From the NCBI GenBank assembly GCA_023388715.1, contig JAEWFT010000029.1, positions 62,001 through 126,000 on the forward strand: a stretch of 64,000 bases of DNA, read 5' to 3'. Below the pieces are notes generated by a model that saw only the letters and a list, made by a program, of their open reading frames with translations, searched no databases and had not been told where the DNA came from. The position numbers were made by a program, and so were the translations under genes. Within the stretch, counting starts at the first letter, position 1. Each line of letters opens with the position of its first letter. The stretch comes from Pseudomonadota bacterium (GTDB taxonomy: Bacteria > Pseudomonadota > Gammaproteobacteria > Xanthomonadales > Xanthomonadaceae). This document shows, in pieces, positions 24,322-32,145 of this stretch.

Positions 24322-25558
24322 AGCGCAGCGCCTCCGCGGGCGCGGTGCGCGCGGCGCGCCAGGCCGGATACAGGGTGGCGACGAAGGCCATCGCCAGCGC
24401 CACCAGCGCGATGGTGGTGACGTCGCCGGCCTGCAGCTCGGTGGGCAGGCCGGTGATGTAGTAGACGTCCTGCGGCAGCAGCTGCACGCCGAACACGGCC
24501 TCGATGCCCTGCAGGATGCGGTCGAGGTTGAGGGTCAGCACGATGCCGCCGATCACGCCGGCCACGGTGCCGATCACGCCGATCAGGCTGCCCTGCACCA
24601 TGAACACCTGCATCACCTGGCGCGGGGTGAGGCCCAGCGTGCGCAGGATGGCGATGTCGGCCTGCTTGTCGGTGACCAGCATCACCTGCGAGGACACCAG
24701 GTTGAACGCGCCCATCGCGATGATCAGCGACAGCAGGATCGCCATCACCGTCTTCTCCATCTTGAGCGCACGGAACAGGTTGGCGTTGTCCTGGGTCCAG
24801 TCGCTCACGCGGTACGGCCCCTGCAGCTTGAGCGCCAGCGCGCGCCCGACCTCGAACGCCTGGTCCATGTCATGCAGGCGCAGCCGGACCCCGGTGACGC
24901 CCTCGCCCATCCGCAGCAGCCGCTGCAGGTCCGCCAGCGCGACCACCGCCATGCCCTTGTCGAATTCGTTGTAGCCGGCCTCGAAGATCCCGCTGACGCG
25001 AAAGCGCTTCATCGTCTGCACGCCGCCCACCGGGGTGCTGCGGAAGTCGGCGAGGGTCACCACGACGTCGTCGCCGACCGCCACTCCCAGCCAGATCGCC
25101 AGCTCCTTGCCGAGCACGATGTTGAAGCTGCCCGGCGTCAGGTCGGTAATCCTGCCCTGCACCACCTTCTCGCCCAGCACCGACACCTTGGCCTCCTCGG
25201 CGGGCACCACCCCGCGCAGCATCGCCGGCTGGTTGTTGCTGCCCGAGATCAGCGCTTCCTTCTCGACATAGGGCGCCGCGCCGGCGACCCGCGCATCCTT
25301 GAGCGCGACGTCGACCGCATGCCGCCAGTCCTGCAGCGGCTCGCCGTAGCCACTGACCGTCGTGTGCGCGGCCATCTGCAGCATGCGGTCGCGGATCTCG
25401 CGCTGGAACCCACTCATCACCGCCAGCGTGGTGATCAGCGCGGTCACGCCCAGCGCGATGCCGAGGATGGAAGCGAGCGAGATGAAGGAGATGAAGCCGT
25501 TGCGGCGTTTGGCGCGCAGGTAGCGCAGGCCGATGGCGACGGGGACGGGTTTGAACAT
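24314..25558 (-). CDS. lolC: Lipoprotein-releasing ABC transporter permease (LolC/LolE family)
   Basis: Inner-membrane permease of the Lol system, 414 residues. N-terminal YLRAKRRNGFISFISLAS motif and first membrane helix, a large periplasmic domain (about 45-270), then three C-terminal membrane helices (FxxALKMEKTVMAILLSLI region, VIGTVAGVIGG, ALAMAFVATLYPAW). Only one permease is next to lolD; whether it acts as a LolF-type homodimer or pairs with a distant gene cannot be seen here. Confidence 0.93.
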   Translation of the reverse strand: MFKPVPVAIGLRYLRAKRRNGFISFISLASILGIALGVTALITTLAVMSGFQREIRDRMLQMAAHTTVSGYGEPLQDWRHAVDVALKDARVAGAAPYVEKEALISGSNNQPAMLRGVVPAEEAKVSVLGEKVVQGRITDLTPGSFNIVLGKELAIWLGVAVGDDVVVTLADFRSTPVGGVQTMKRFRVSGIFEAGYNEFDKGMAVVALADLQRLLRMGEGVTGVRLRLHDMDQAFEVGRALALKLQGPYRVSDWTQDNANLFRALKMEKTVMAILLSLIIAMGAFNLVSSQVMLVTDKQADIAILRTLGLTPRQVMQVFMVQGSLIGVIGTVAGVIGGIVLTLNLDRILQGIEAVFGVQLLPQDVYYITGLPTELQAGDVTTIALVALAMAFVATLYPAWRAARTAPAEALRYE

Positions 25559-25659
25559 GCGCTTCCTTGGGATGTTCCCGCCGTGCGCGCAGGGCGCGGC
25601 CGGCGGGCAGCCGGCCTAGTGTACGGATGCGGCATGCGCGTGGCATGCCCGCGCCGGGT

Positions 25660-26118
25660 CTAGCCCAGCGTCCCCTGCCCCGTCGCCGCCTCGTGCCGGC
25701 GTTGCAGCGCAAGCTTCAGCGCGCGGCGCGCGGACGCCTGCAGGGTGTCGGGGAAGAACACGATGCGGTGGGACTGGCCGTCCTCGCGCCAGTGCAGGAA
25801 GGCCAGCGGTCCGCGCCAGTGCACCTGAAGGCCAGCGATGGGCCGGGCGTCACGGCAGGCGGGCTGCAGCCCCGCGGGGATGACCAGCGGCATCAGGGGC
25901 GCGCGCGCGTAGCGGCGGGTCATCCGCACCCCCGCCAGCAGCACCGGCGCGCCCAGGGCCAGCGCCCAGCCGGTGGGCAGGCCGGAGGCCAGCAGGGAGA
26001 AGGGTGCCAGCAGGCTGAGCAGCCACAGCGCAAGCACGCCATGGCGCGACGGGCGCCACTCAATCCGCAGCGGCGGGCACTGCGCGGATGCGCTCGACAA
26101 GCGCCGCGATTTCGACAT
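25660..26118 (-). CDS. YgfX/CptA-like membrane protein
   Basis: About 152 residues, with two adjacent membrane helices (GVLALWLLSLLAPFSLLASG and GWALALGAPVLLAGV) and a soluble C-terminal half with VHWRGPLAFLHWREDGQ. Size, two-helix layout and position directly after sdhE match the YgfX (CptA) family, whose gene pairs with sdhE in many proteobacteria. The start is uncertain: ATGs at 26118 or 26139 both overlap the sdhE end, and shorter non-ATG starts are possible. Role here (toxin or Sdh-related) is inferred only from synteny. Confidence 0.7.
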   Translation of the reverse strand: MSKSRRLSSASAQCPPLRIEWRPSRHGVLALWLLSLLAPFSLLASGLPTGWALALGAPVLLAGVRMTRRYARAPLMPLVIPAGLQPACRDARPIAGLQVHWRGPLAFLHWREDGQSHRIVFFPDTLQASARRALKLALQRRHEAATGQGTLG

Positions 26119-26317
26119 CGGCGGGAGCCTCGTGGCCAAGGAACCAGCGCCAGAGTGTGTCGTCCTCGGTGTCCAGCAGCGCCAGGAAGACCGCGCGTTC
26201 CCGGGTAGGGCTTTGCCGCCACTCGCGATCCAGCCAGCGCTCCAGCAGCTGGTCCAGCTCGCGCATCCCGCGCCGGCATCGCCAGCGCAGCCGGCGCAGC
26301 TCGGCCTCGTCGCTCAC
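26060..26317 (-). CDS. sdhE: FAD assembly factor SdhE
   Basis: Small soluble protein needed for covalent flavinylation of SdhA. 85 residues starting at a GTG that overlaps the preceding MAPEG gene stop (GTGA). It carries the family core RWRCRRGMRELDQLLERWL (RGxxE/D-type motif, RGMRELD) and DTEDDTLWRWFLG. Placed downstream of sdhB and before YgfX, as in many gammaproteobacteria. Confidence 0.93.
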   Translation of the reverse strand: MSDEAELRRLRWRCRRGMRELDQLLERWLDREWRQSPTRERAVFLALLDTEDDTLWRWFLGHEAPADVEIAALVERIRAVPAAAD

Positions 26318-26736
26318 CGCCCCCACGCCTGCCAGGCGATGAGCGCCCACAACGCCCACAACACCCAGCCGCCTGCCGCGTAGGCGTAGAACCGGTGCAT
26401 GACCTTGTTGTAGCCGCAGTGGATGACGCTGTGCACGACGCGCAGCAGCACGAACAGCCACGCCAGCCAGAAGAACGCCGGGATCGCGATCGAGAGCGCA
26501 TGCCCGGCCCACAGCGCCACGTAGAACAGCACCGGCAGCTCGAACAGGTTGCGGAAATTGTCGGCGGCGCGGGTATCGCGCAACTTCGCCGCCGCCTGCG
26601 TCGATAGCGCGATCGACTGCGGATGGATGCGCCCGCGCTTCATTTCGGGAATGCGGGTAAAGAACAGCCGCAACCAGACCGCGAACACCAACAGCGCCAT
26701 CGCGGCCGCGGGCAGGAGGTACGCGCTCACGTCCAT
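26314..26736 (-). CDS. MAPEG family membrane protein
   Basis: 140 residues with four predicted membrane helices, and conserved MAPEG features: a charged segment after helix 1 (RIPEMKRGRI), DNFRNLFELPVLFY around helix 2 and RVVHSVIHCGYNKVMHRFYAY near helix 3. The family includes microsomal glutathione transferase-like proteins; substrate unknown. Inserted between sdhB and sdhE, with the sdhE start overlapping its stop, so it is part of the sdh transcript. Confidence 0.88.
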   Translation of the reverse strand: MDVSAYLLPAAAMALLVFAVWLRLFFTRIPEMKRGRIHPQSIALSTQAAAKLRDTRAADNFRNLFELPVLFYVALWAGHALSIAIPAFFWLAWLFVLLRVVHSVIHCGYNKVMHRFYAYAAGGWVLWALWALIAWQAWGR

Positions 26737-26746
26737 GCCTGCTGCC

Positions 26747-27535
26747 TCAGACCTGCCGCGCCAGCATCAGCTTCTTGATCTCGGCAATCGCCTTGGCCGG
26801 GTTCAGACCCTTCGGGCAGGTGCGCGCGCAGTTCATGATCGTGTGGCAGCGGTACAGCTTGAACGGATCCTCGAGCTCGTCCAGGCGCGAACCGGTATCC
26901 TCGTCGCGGCTGTCCACGATCCAGCGGTAGGCCTGCAGCAGGACTGCAGGGCCCAAGTAGCGCTCGCCGTTCCACCAGTAGCTGGGGCAGGACGTACTGC
27001 AACAGGCGCACAGGATGCACTCGTACAGGCCGTCGAGCTTCTCGCGGTCGCCCTTGGACTGCAGGCGCTCGCGGGTCGGGGCGGCGGTCTGGGTGCGCAG
27101 CCAAGGCCGGATGCTCGCGTACTGCGCGTAGAAGTGGGTCATGTCCGGGACCAGGTCCTTGACCACTTCCATGTGCGGCAGCGGGTAGATCGGGACCGCG
27201 CCGTCGCCCTTGCCGCAGTCGGCGATCGCCTTCGTGCAGGCCAGGGTGTTGGTGCCGTCGATGTTCATCGCGCACGAGCCGCAGATGCCCTCGCGGCAGG
27301 AGCGGCGGAAGGTCAGCGTGGGGTCGATCTCGTTCTTGATCTTGATCAGCGCGTCGAGGACCATCGGCCCGCACGTGGCCAGGTCGACATCGTAGGTGTC
27401 CACGCGCGGGTTCAGCCCATCGTCGGGGTTCCAGCGGTAGACCTTGAAGGTGCGCGGCATGCGCGCGCCCGCCGGCGCCGGGAAGTGCTTGCCCTGCTGG
27501 ATGCGAGAGTGCTTCGGGAGGGTGAATTCGGCCAT
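26747..27535 (-). CDS. sdhB: Succinate dehydrogenase iron-sulfur subunit
   Basis: Electron-transfer subunit of complex II. 262 residues. 2Fe-2S cluster: CREGICGSCAMNIDGTNTLA and following Cys; 4Fe-4S: CILCACCSTSCP; 3Fe-4S: CHTIMNCARTCPKGL. It follows sdhA with an 84-base gap occupied by a REP-like repeat. Confidence 0.97.
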   Translation of the reverse strand: MAEFTLPKHSRIQQGKHFPAPAGARMPRTFKVYRWNPDDGLNPRVDTYDVDLATCGPMVLDALIKIKNEIDPTLTFRRSCREGICGSCAMNIDGTNTLACTKAIADCGKGDGAVPIYPLPHMEVVKDLVPDMTHFYAQYASIRPWLRTQTAAPTRERLQSKGDREKLDGLYECILCACCSTSCPSYWWNGERYLGPAVLLQAYRWIVDSRDEDTGSRLDELEDPFKLYRCHTIMNCARTCPKGLNPAKAIAEIKKLMLARQV

Positions 27536-27550
27536 TTCGCTGGGTTCCTG

Positions 27551-27617
27551 CTTGTGGGAGCGCCCTCGGGCGCGACCGTATTACGTCTTCCAATCGCGGC
27601 TGAAGCCGCTCCTACAA
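27551..27617. repeat. REP-like inverted pair between sdhA and sdhB
   Basis: TTGTGGGAGCGCCCTCGG on the left and, inverted, CGGCTGAAGCCGCTCCTACA on the right, of the same class as 13038-13100. It fills the whole sdhA-sdhB gap and may stabilise the upstream message, as REP elements often do. Confidence 0.7.
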
Positions 27618-27619
27618 GA

Positions 27620-29407
27620 TCAATAGACGCGCGGCTTGGGCGGCACGACGTCGACGTCGCCGGTCAGCGTGTACATATGCACCGGCCGGTAGTCGATGCG
27701 GGTGTTGCCGCCGTCGTCGACCGTGCACACGGTGTGCTTGTGCCAGTTCGTATCGTCGCGCTCGGGATAGTCCTCGCGCGCGTGGGCCCCGCGCGATTCG
27801 GTGCGGTTCTCGGCGGAGACGATCGTGCACAGCGCCTGCCCGAGCAGGTTCTGCAGCTCCAGCGTCTCCACCAGGTCGGAGTTCCACACCAGCGAGCGGT
27901 CGGAAACCGCGACGTCGGCGAAGCTGGCATGGATGTCGCGGATCGCGCGCACCCCCTCGGCCAGGGTCTCGCCGGTACGGAACACCGCGGCGTCGCGCTG
28001 CATCGCGCGCTGCATGTTGTTGCGGATCACCGCGGTCGGGGTGCCGCCGTGGGCATTGCGCAGGCGGTCCAGGTTCGACAGCGAGCGGTCCAGCGCGTCG
28101 GAGGCCAGGTCCTTGTGCGCCGCGCCCGGGACCACGTTCTGCGCGGCCTTGTTGGCCACCGCGCGGCCGAACACGACCAGGTCCAGCAACGAGTTGGAGC
28201 CAAGGCGGTTGGCGCCGTGCACCGAGACGCAGGCCGCCTCGCCGATCGCGTACAGGCCCTGCACCACCGCGTCGGGGTTGCCGTTGTGCAGCTGCACCAC
28301 TTCGCCGTGGTAGTTGGTCGGGATGCCGCCCATGTTGTAGTGCACGGTCGGGATCACCGGGATCGGCTGCTTCTCGACGTCGACCCCGGCGAAGATGCGC
28401 GCGCTCTCGGCGATGCCCGGCAGCTTCTCGTGGATGTCGGCCGGGTTGAGGTGGGTCAGGTCGAGGTAGATGTGGTCCTTGTGCTCGCCGACCCCGCGGC
28501 CCTCGCGGATCTCGATGGTCATCGAGCGCGACACCACGTCGCGCGAGGCCAGGTCCTTGGCATTCGGCGCATAGCGCTCCATGAAGCGCTCGCCGCTGGC
28601 GTTGCGCAGGATGCCGCCTTCGCCGCGCACGCCCTCGGTGATCAGGCAGCCGGCGCCGTAGATGCCGGTCGGGTGGAACTGCACGAACTCCATGTCCTGC
28701 AGCGCAAGCCCCGCGCGCAGCGCCATGCCGCCGCCGTCGCCGGTGCAGGTGTGCGCCGAGGTCGCGCTGAAATAGGCGCGCCCGTAGCCGCCGGTGGCCA
28801 GCACCACGCCGTGGCCGCGGAACAGGTGCAGGGTGCCCTCGGACATGTCGAGCGCGAGTACGCCGCGGCAGACGCCATCCGCGTCCATGATCAGGTCGAG
28901 CGCGAAGTATTCGATGAAGAACTGCGCGTCATGCGCCAGCGACTGCTGGTAGAGCGTGTGCAGGATCGCGTGGCCGGTGCGGTCGGCGGCGGCGCAGGTG
29001 CGCTGGGCGATGCCCTTGCCGTAGTGGGTAGTCATCCCGCCGAACGGCCGCTGGTAGATGCGCCCGTCCTCGGTGCGCGAGAACGGCACGCCCTGGTGCT
29101 CGAGCTCGATGATCGCGGGGATCGCCTCGCGGCACATGTACTCGATCGCGTCCTGGTCGCCCAGCCAGTCCGAGCCCTTGATGGTGTCGTAGAAGTGGAA
29201 GCGCCAGTCGTCCTCGCCCATGTTGCCGAGCGCGGCGGAGATGCCGCCCTGGGCCGCCACGGTGTGGCTGCGGGTCGGGAACACCTTGGTGATGCAGGCG
29301 GTCTTCAGGCCCTTCTGGGCCAGGCCGAAGGTGGCGCGCAGGCCGGCGCCGCCGGCGCCCACCACCAGCATGTCGAACTTGTGTTCCTGGATCTTGTACG
29401 CGGTCAC
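27620..29407 (-). CDS. sdhA: Succinate dehydrogenase flavoprotein subunit
   Basis: Oxidises succinate to fumarate with covalently bound FAD. 595 residues. FAD-binding VVGAGGAGLRATFGLA, flavin-attachment His in TRSHTVAAQGGI, active-site HPTGIYGAGCLITEGVRGEGG and the GSNSLLDLVVFGR segment. The start is GTG at 29407 (VTAYKIQEHKFD), four bases after the sdhD stop; the open frame extends upstream only over sdhD. Confidence 0.97.
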   Translation of the reverse strand: MTAYKIQEHKFDMLVVGAGGAGLRATFGLAQKGLKTACITKVFPTRSHTVAAQGGISAALGNMGEDDWRFHFYDTIKGSDWLGDQDAIEYMCREAIPAIIELEHQGVPFSRTEDGRIYQRPFGGMTTHYGKGIAQRTCAAADRTGHAILHTLYQQSLAHDAQFFIEYFALDLIMDADGVCRGVLALDMSEGTLHLFRGHGVVLATGGYGRAYFSATSAHTCTGDGGGMALRAGLALQDMEFVQFHPTGIYGAGCLITEGVRGEGGILRNASGERFMERYAPNAKDLASRDVVSRSMTIEIREGRGVGEHKDHIYLDLTHLNPADIHEKLPGIAESARIFAGVDVEKQPIPVIPTVHYNMGGIPTNYHGEVVQLHNGNPDAVVQGLYAIGEAACVSVHGANRLGSNSLLDLVVFGRAVANKAAQNVVPGAAHKDLASDALDRSLSNLDRLRNAHGGTPTAVIRNNMQRAMQRDAAVFRTGETLAEGVRAIRDIHASFADVAVSDRSLVWNSDLVETLELQNLLGQALCTIVSAENRTESRGAHAREDYPERDDTNWHKHTVCTVDDGGNTRIDYRPVHMYTLTGDVDVVPPKPRVY

Positions 29408-29411
29408 GGCA

Positions 29412-29807
29412 TCAGGCTCCCGACAATGCGATGCGAACCACCGCGAACACGCCGGCGATCGCCGCCAGCGCACAGATGAGGATGTTGGCGAGGTGGGCCG
29501 CGCCGGCCGGCAGCGCATCGTGGACGTAATCCTCGATCACCACCTGCACGCCCAGCTTGGCGTGCCAGAAGGCGGCGATCAGGAACACGATCAGCACGGT
29601 GGCATTGACCGGGTTGGCCACCACCGCGCGCGCGGTTGCGTAGTCGGCGCCGCCCAGCCCCAGCAGCAGGCCCAGCAGGTAGACGCCGGCCAGCAGGAGG
29701 GCGATCGCGGTGATCCGCTGCCACAGGAAGTGGCCGGTGCCGGACTTCGCCGAGCCCAGGCCCTTGGCACGCTTGAGCGGCGTGCGGAAATCACGCGGCG
29801 CGTTCAT
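29412..29807 (-). CDS. sdhD: Succinate dehydrogenase membrane anchor subunit SdhD
   Basis: 131 residues with three membrane helices (ITAIALLLAGVYLLGLLLG, VLIVFLIAAFWHAKLGVQV, NILICALAAIAGVFAVVRI). FWHAKLGVQVVIEDYVHD is the anchor motif with His and Asp-Tyr near the quinone site. ATG overlaps the sdhC stop (ATGA). Confidence 0.92.
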   Translation of the reverse strand: MNAPRDFRTPLKRAKGLGSAKSGTGHFLWQRITAIALLLAGVYLLGLLLGLGGADYATARAVVANPVNATVLIVFLIAAFWHAKLGVQVVIEDYVHDALPAGAAHLANILICALAAIAGVFAVVRIALSGA

Positions 29808-30214
29808 GCCCGCCCCCACTGCATCAGCACGATGGCCCAGACCAACACCACCAGAAGCACGCTGCCGATCACCGAGACCCAGCTGCTGCGCACGAAGTCC
29901 GGGACGTCGAAGCCGTAGCCGGCGTCCTGCACCAGGTGGCGGATGCCGTTGATCAGGTGGTAGGCCAGCGCCCAGCTGAAGGCGAACAGCAGCACCTGGC
30001 CCAGCGGCGCGCCTACGCAATCGGCGAACTCCGCCCAGCGCTCGGGACCCGCCGCAAGCGCGACCAGCCCCCACACCATGGCCAGCGCGCCCGCCACCAG
30101 CAGCATGCCGGTCGCGCGGTGCAGGATCGACGTGACCATCTGGACCTGCCAGCGATAGACCTGCAGGTGCGGCGACAACGGTCGCGCGCGGCTTTGTGTT
30201 TCGGGAGCAGCCAT
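29804..30214 (-). CDS. sdhC: Succinate dehydrogenase cytochrome b556 subunit SdhC
   Basis: 136 residues with the conserved RPLSPHLQVYRWQ..M..SILHRATG N-terminal motif (Ser and Arg of the quinone site) and heme-ligand region AYHLINGIRHLVQD. Three membrane helices. Follows a small DUF1674 gene by 44 bases. Confidence 0.94.
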   Translation of the reverse strand: MAAPETQSRARPLSPHLQVYRWQVQMVTSILHRATGMLLVAGALAMVWGLVALAAGPERWAEFADCVGAPLGQVLLFAFSWALAYHLINGIRHLVQDAGYGFDVPDFVRSSWVSVIGSVLLVVLVWAIVLMQWGRA

Positions 30215-30258
30215 GGGCGTGGGGTCTCCGGGCTGGGCGGCGGGGCCGCGGGCGATGG

Positions 30259-30459
30259 CTAGAAATCGATGCAGCGGCCGTTCTTTTCCCAGTCGCCGTA
30301 ACGGGTCGGCTCCGGGCCGCCGCGCCCACCGGATTCCGGCGGAGCGTCTCTGGCGGGCGCGGGAGCCGGATCCGGCGTGCGAGGGTCGCTTGCCGCGGGC
30401 AGCGGGGTCGCGGCGGACTCGGGGGTGGGGTCGGATTGGCCTATGATCGATGCATTCAC
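30259..30459 (-). CDS. SDHAF4-like succinate dehydrogenase assembly factor (DUF1674)
   Basis: Small protein of about 66 residues. The N-terminal 45 are low-complexity Pro/Ala/Asp-rich; the last 20 hold the family signature PTRYGDWEKNGRCIDF, diagnostic of DUF1674/SDHAF4, which binds flavinylated SdhA and shields it before it joins SdhB. It lies first in the sdh operon, 44 bases before sdhC. The GTG at 30459 is the longest plausible start. This gene overlaps the divergent promoter region of ygfZ and is easy to miss because of its size. Confidence 0.82.
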   Translation of the reverse strand: MNASIIGQSDPTPESAATPLPAASDPRTPDPAPAPARDAPPESGGRGGPEPTRYGDWEKNGRCIDF

Positions 30460-30487
30460 AACCCATCAAGTCTACGTCCCCAGCCCG

Positions 30488-31339
30488 ATGCCCGACAAGC
30501 CGCAACCCGCGCCGCCGCTTGAGTTCGCCCTCCCCGGCCTGCGCGTCCTGGCCCTTTCGGGGGCCGATGCGCTGGCGTTCGCGCAGTCGCAGTTCATGAA
30601 CGACGTGGCCGCGCTGGGCGATGGCCAGTGGCAGTGGAACGGCTGGTTGAACGCGAAAGGGCGCCTGGTCGCGCTGTTCGCCCTGCTGCGGCTGGACGCG
30701 CAGACGCTGTGGCTGCTGGGCGATGCCGATCCCGACGCGCTGGCGGGCAAGCTCCAGCGCTACGTGTTCCGCAGCAAGGTCGCCCTGCAGCCGCTTGCCG
30801 CGCTCCACGCAAGCGGCCGCTTCGCGGCGCCGCAGGCCGCCTCCGGCGCGACCTTCGCGCGCCCTGGCGATGCCATCGAACTGGACATGGGCAGCGATGC
30901 CGGAGCGCGCACGCTGCGGCTTGCGCCGGCCCCAGCGCACACCGACGCCGAGGCAGTCACCCGCTGGAACGCGAGCGATCTCGCCTGCGGCCTTCCCCAC
31001 CTGGACGCCGACCAGCTCGAGCAATGGACACCCCAGCAGCTCTCGCTGGACCGGCTGCAGGCCTACAGCGTGAAGAAGGGCTGCTACCCCGGGCAGGAGA
31101 TCGTGGCGCGCACCCATTTCCTCGGCCAGGTGAAGCGCGGCATCGCGCTGTTCGAGGCGCAGGCGCCGGTCGCCGCGGGCGCATCGGTGGACGCGGGTGG
31201 CCAGGCGCTGGGCAGTATTGCCAGCGTGGCCGGTCGCCACGTCCTGGCCGTGCTGCCGCTGGAGCAGACGCTGGAAGGGCTGTCGGCGGATGGCGTTCCA
31301 CTGACGCCACTTCCGCTGGTCGGCGGCCTGCAGCGATGA
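30488..31339 (+). CDS. ygfZ: Folate-binding Fe-S cluster repair protein YgfZ
   Basis: Tetrahydrofolate-dependent factor for maintenance of certain Fe-S enzymes. 283 residues, GcvT-like fold with the YgfZ signature KKGCYPGQEIVARTHF at about residue 200. The ATG at 30488 is preferred; an upstream ATG at 30443 lies inside a TATGAT sequence that looks like a -10 box. It is divergent from the sdh operon and overlaps fdhD by 4 bases. Confidence 0.93.
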   Translation: MPDKPQPAPPLEFALPGLRVLALSGADALAFAQSQFMNDVAALGDGQWQWNGWLNAKGRLVALFALLRLDAQTLWLLGDADPDALAGKLQRYVFRSKVALQPLAALHASGRFAAPQAASGATFARPGDAIELDMGSDAGARTLRLAPAPAHTDAEAVTRWNASDLACGLPHLDADQLEQWTPQQLSLDRLQAYSVKKGCYPGQEIVARTHFLGQVKRGIALFEAQAPVAAGASVDAGGQALGSIASVAGRHVLAVLPLEQTLEGLSADGVPLTPLPLVGGLQR

Positions 31340-32142
31340 ACCAGCCTGGCGCCGGCTCGCGCCAGGTGCAACGCCGGCGCGATGGCGCGATCGAGGAGGC
31401 CACCGACCTCGTGGCCCACGAGGTCCCGGTCGCGCTGCACTACAACGGCGCCTCGTTCGCGGTGCTGATGGCGACGCCGGCGGAACTTGCGGACCTGGCA
31501 CTCGGATTCTCGCTGAGCGAAGGCATCGTGCCGACCGCCAGCGCCCTGTGCATTGACGGCATCGATGAATCGGTCGATGGCGTCGCGGTGCGCATGCGGA
31601 TTCCCAAGGCCCAGGCCGAAGCGCTTGCCGCGCGCAGTCGCAGCCTGCCCGGCTACGGCGGTTGCGGCGTCTGTGGGAGCCGCGACCTGGAAACGGTGCT
31701 GCGCAGCCCGCCGCCACTGGCGAGCCCCCTTGAGGTCGCGGAAGAAGCGCTGCATCGCGCGCTGCGCGACTTGCACGCGCGCCAGCCGCTGAACGCGGCC
31801 ACCGGCGCCGTGCATGCCGCCGGCTTCGCGGATCGCGCCGGCGCGCTGCAGCTGGTGCGCGAGGACGTCGGTCGCCACAACGCGCTGGACAAGCTGATCG
31901 GCGCCGTGGCGCACGCCGGCCTCGACCCCGGCAGCGGCTTCGCCGTGGTCACCAGCCGCGCCAGCTACGAGCTGGCGATGAAGTCGGCGCAAGCGGGCCT
32001 GCCGCTGCTCGCGGCGATTTCCGCGCCGACCACGCTGGCGATCGCTCTGGCGGCGTCCACCGGACTGTGCCTGGTCGGCTTCGCCCGCGATGGCCGATGC
32101 AGCGTGTACGCGCACCCGCAGCGGCTGCTGCGCCCAGGCTGA
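31336..32142 (+). CDS. fdhD: Formate dehydrogenase accessory sulfurtransferase FdhD
   Basis: Transfers sulfur to the molybdenum cofactor of formate dehydrogenase. 268 residues with the active-site motif GYGGCGVCGS (two Cys), EDVGRHNALDKLIG and SRASYELAMKSAQAG. ATGA overlap with ygfZ. No formate dehydrogenase genes are in the window. Convergent with the E1 dehydrogenase, whose stop is 3 bases away. Confidence 0.95.
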   Translation: MNQPGAGSRQVQRRRDGAIEEATDLVAHEVPVALHYNGASFAVLMATPAELADLALGFSLSEGIVPTASALCIDGIDESVDGVAVRMRIPKAQAEALAARSRSLPGYGGCGVCGSRDLETVLRSPPPLASPLEVAEEALHRALRDLHARQPLNAATGAVHAAGFADRAGALQLVREDVGRHNALDKLIGAVAHAGLDPGSGFAVVTSRASYELAMKSAQAGLPLLAAISAPTTLAIALAASTGLCLVGFARDGRCSVYAHPQRLLRPG

Positions 32143-32145
32143 GCG

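Noticed and set aside
26549..29479. A 976-residue open frame antisense to sdhB and sdhA
   Set aside because: Composition follows the third-position GC of the real genes on the other strand; sdhA and sdhB motifs are complete there. Long antisense frames are expected at this GC content.
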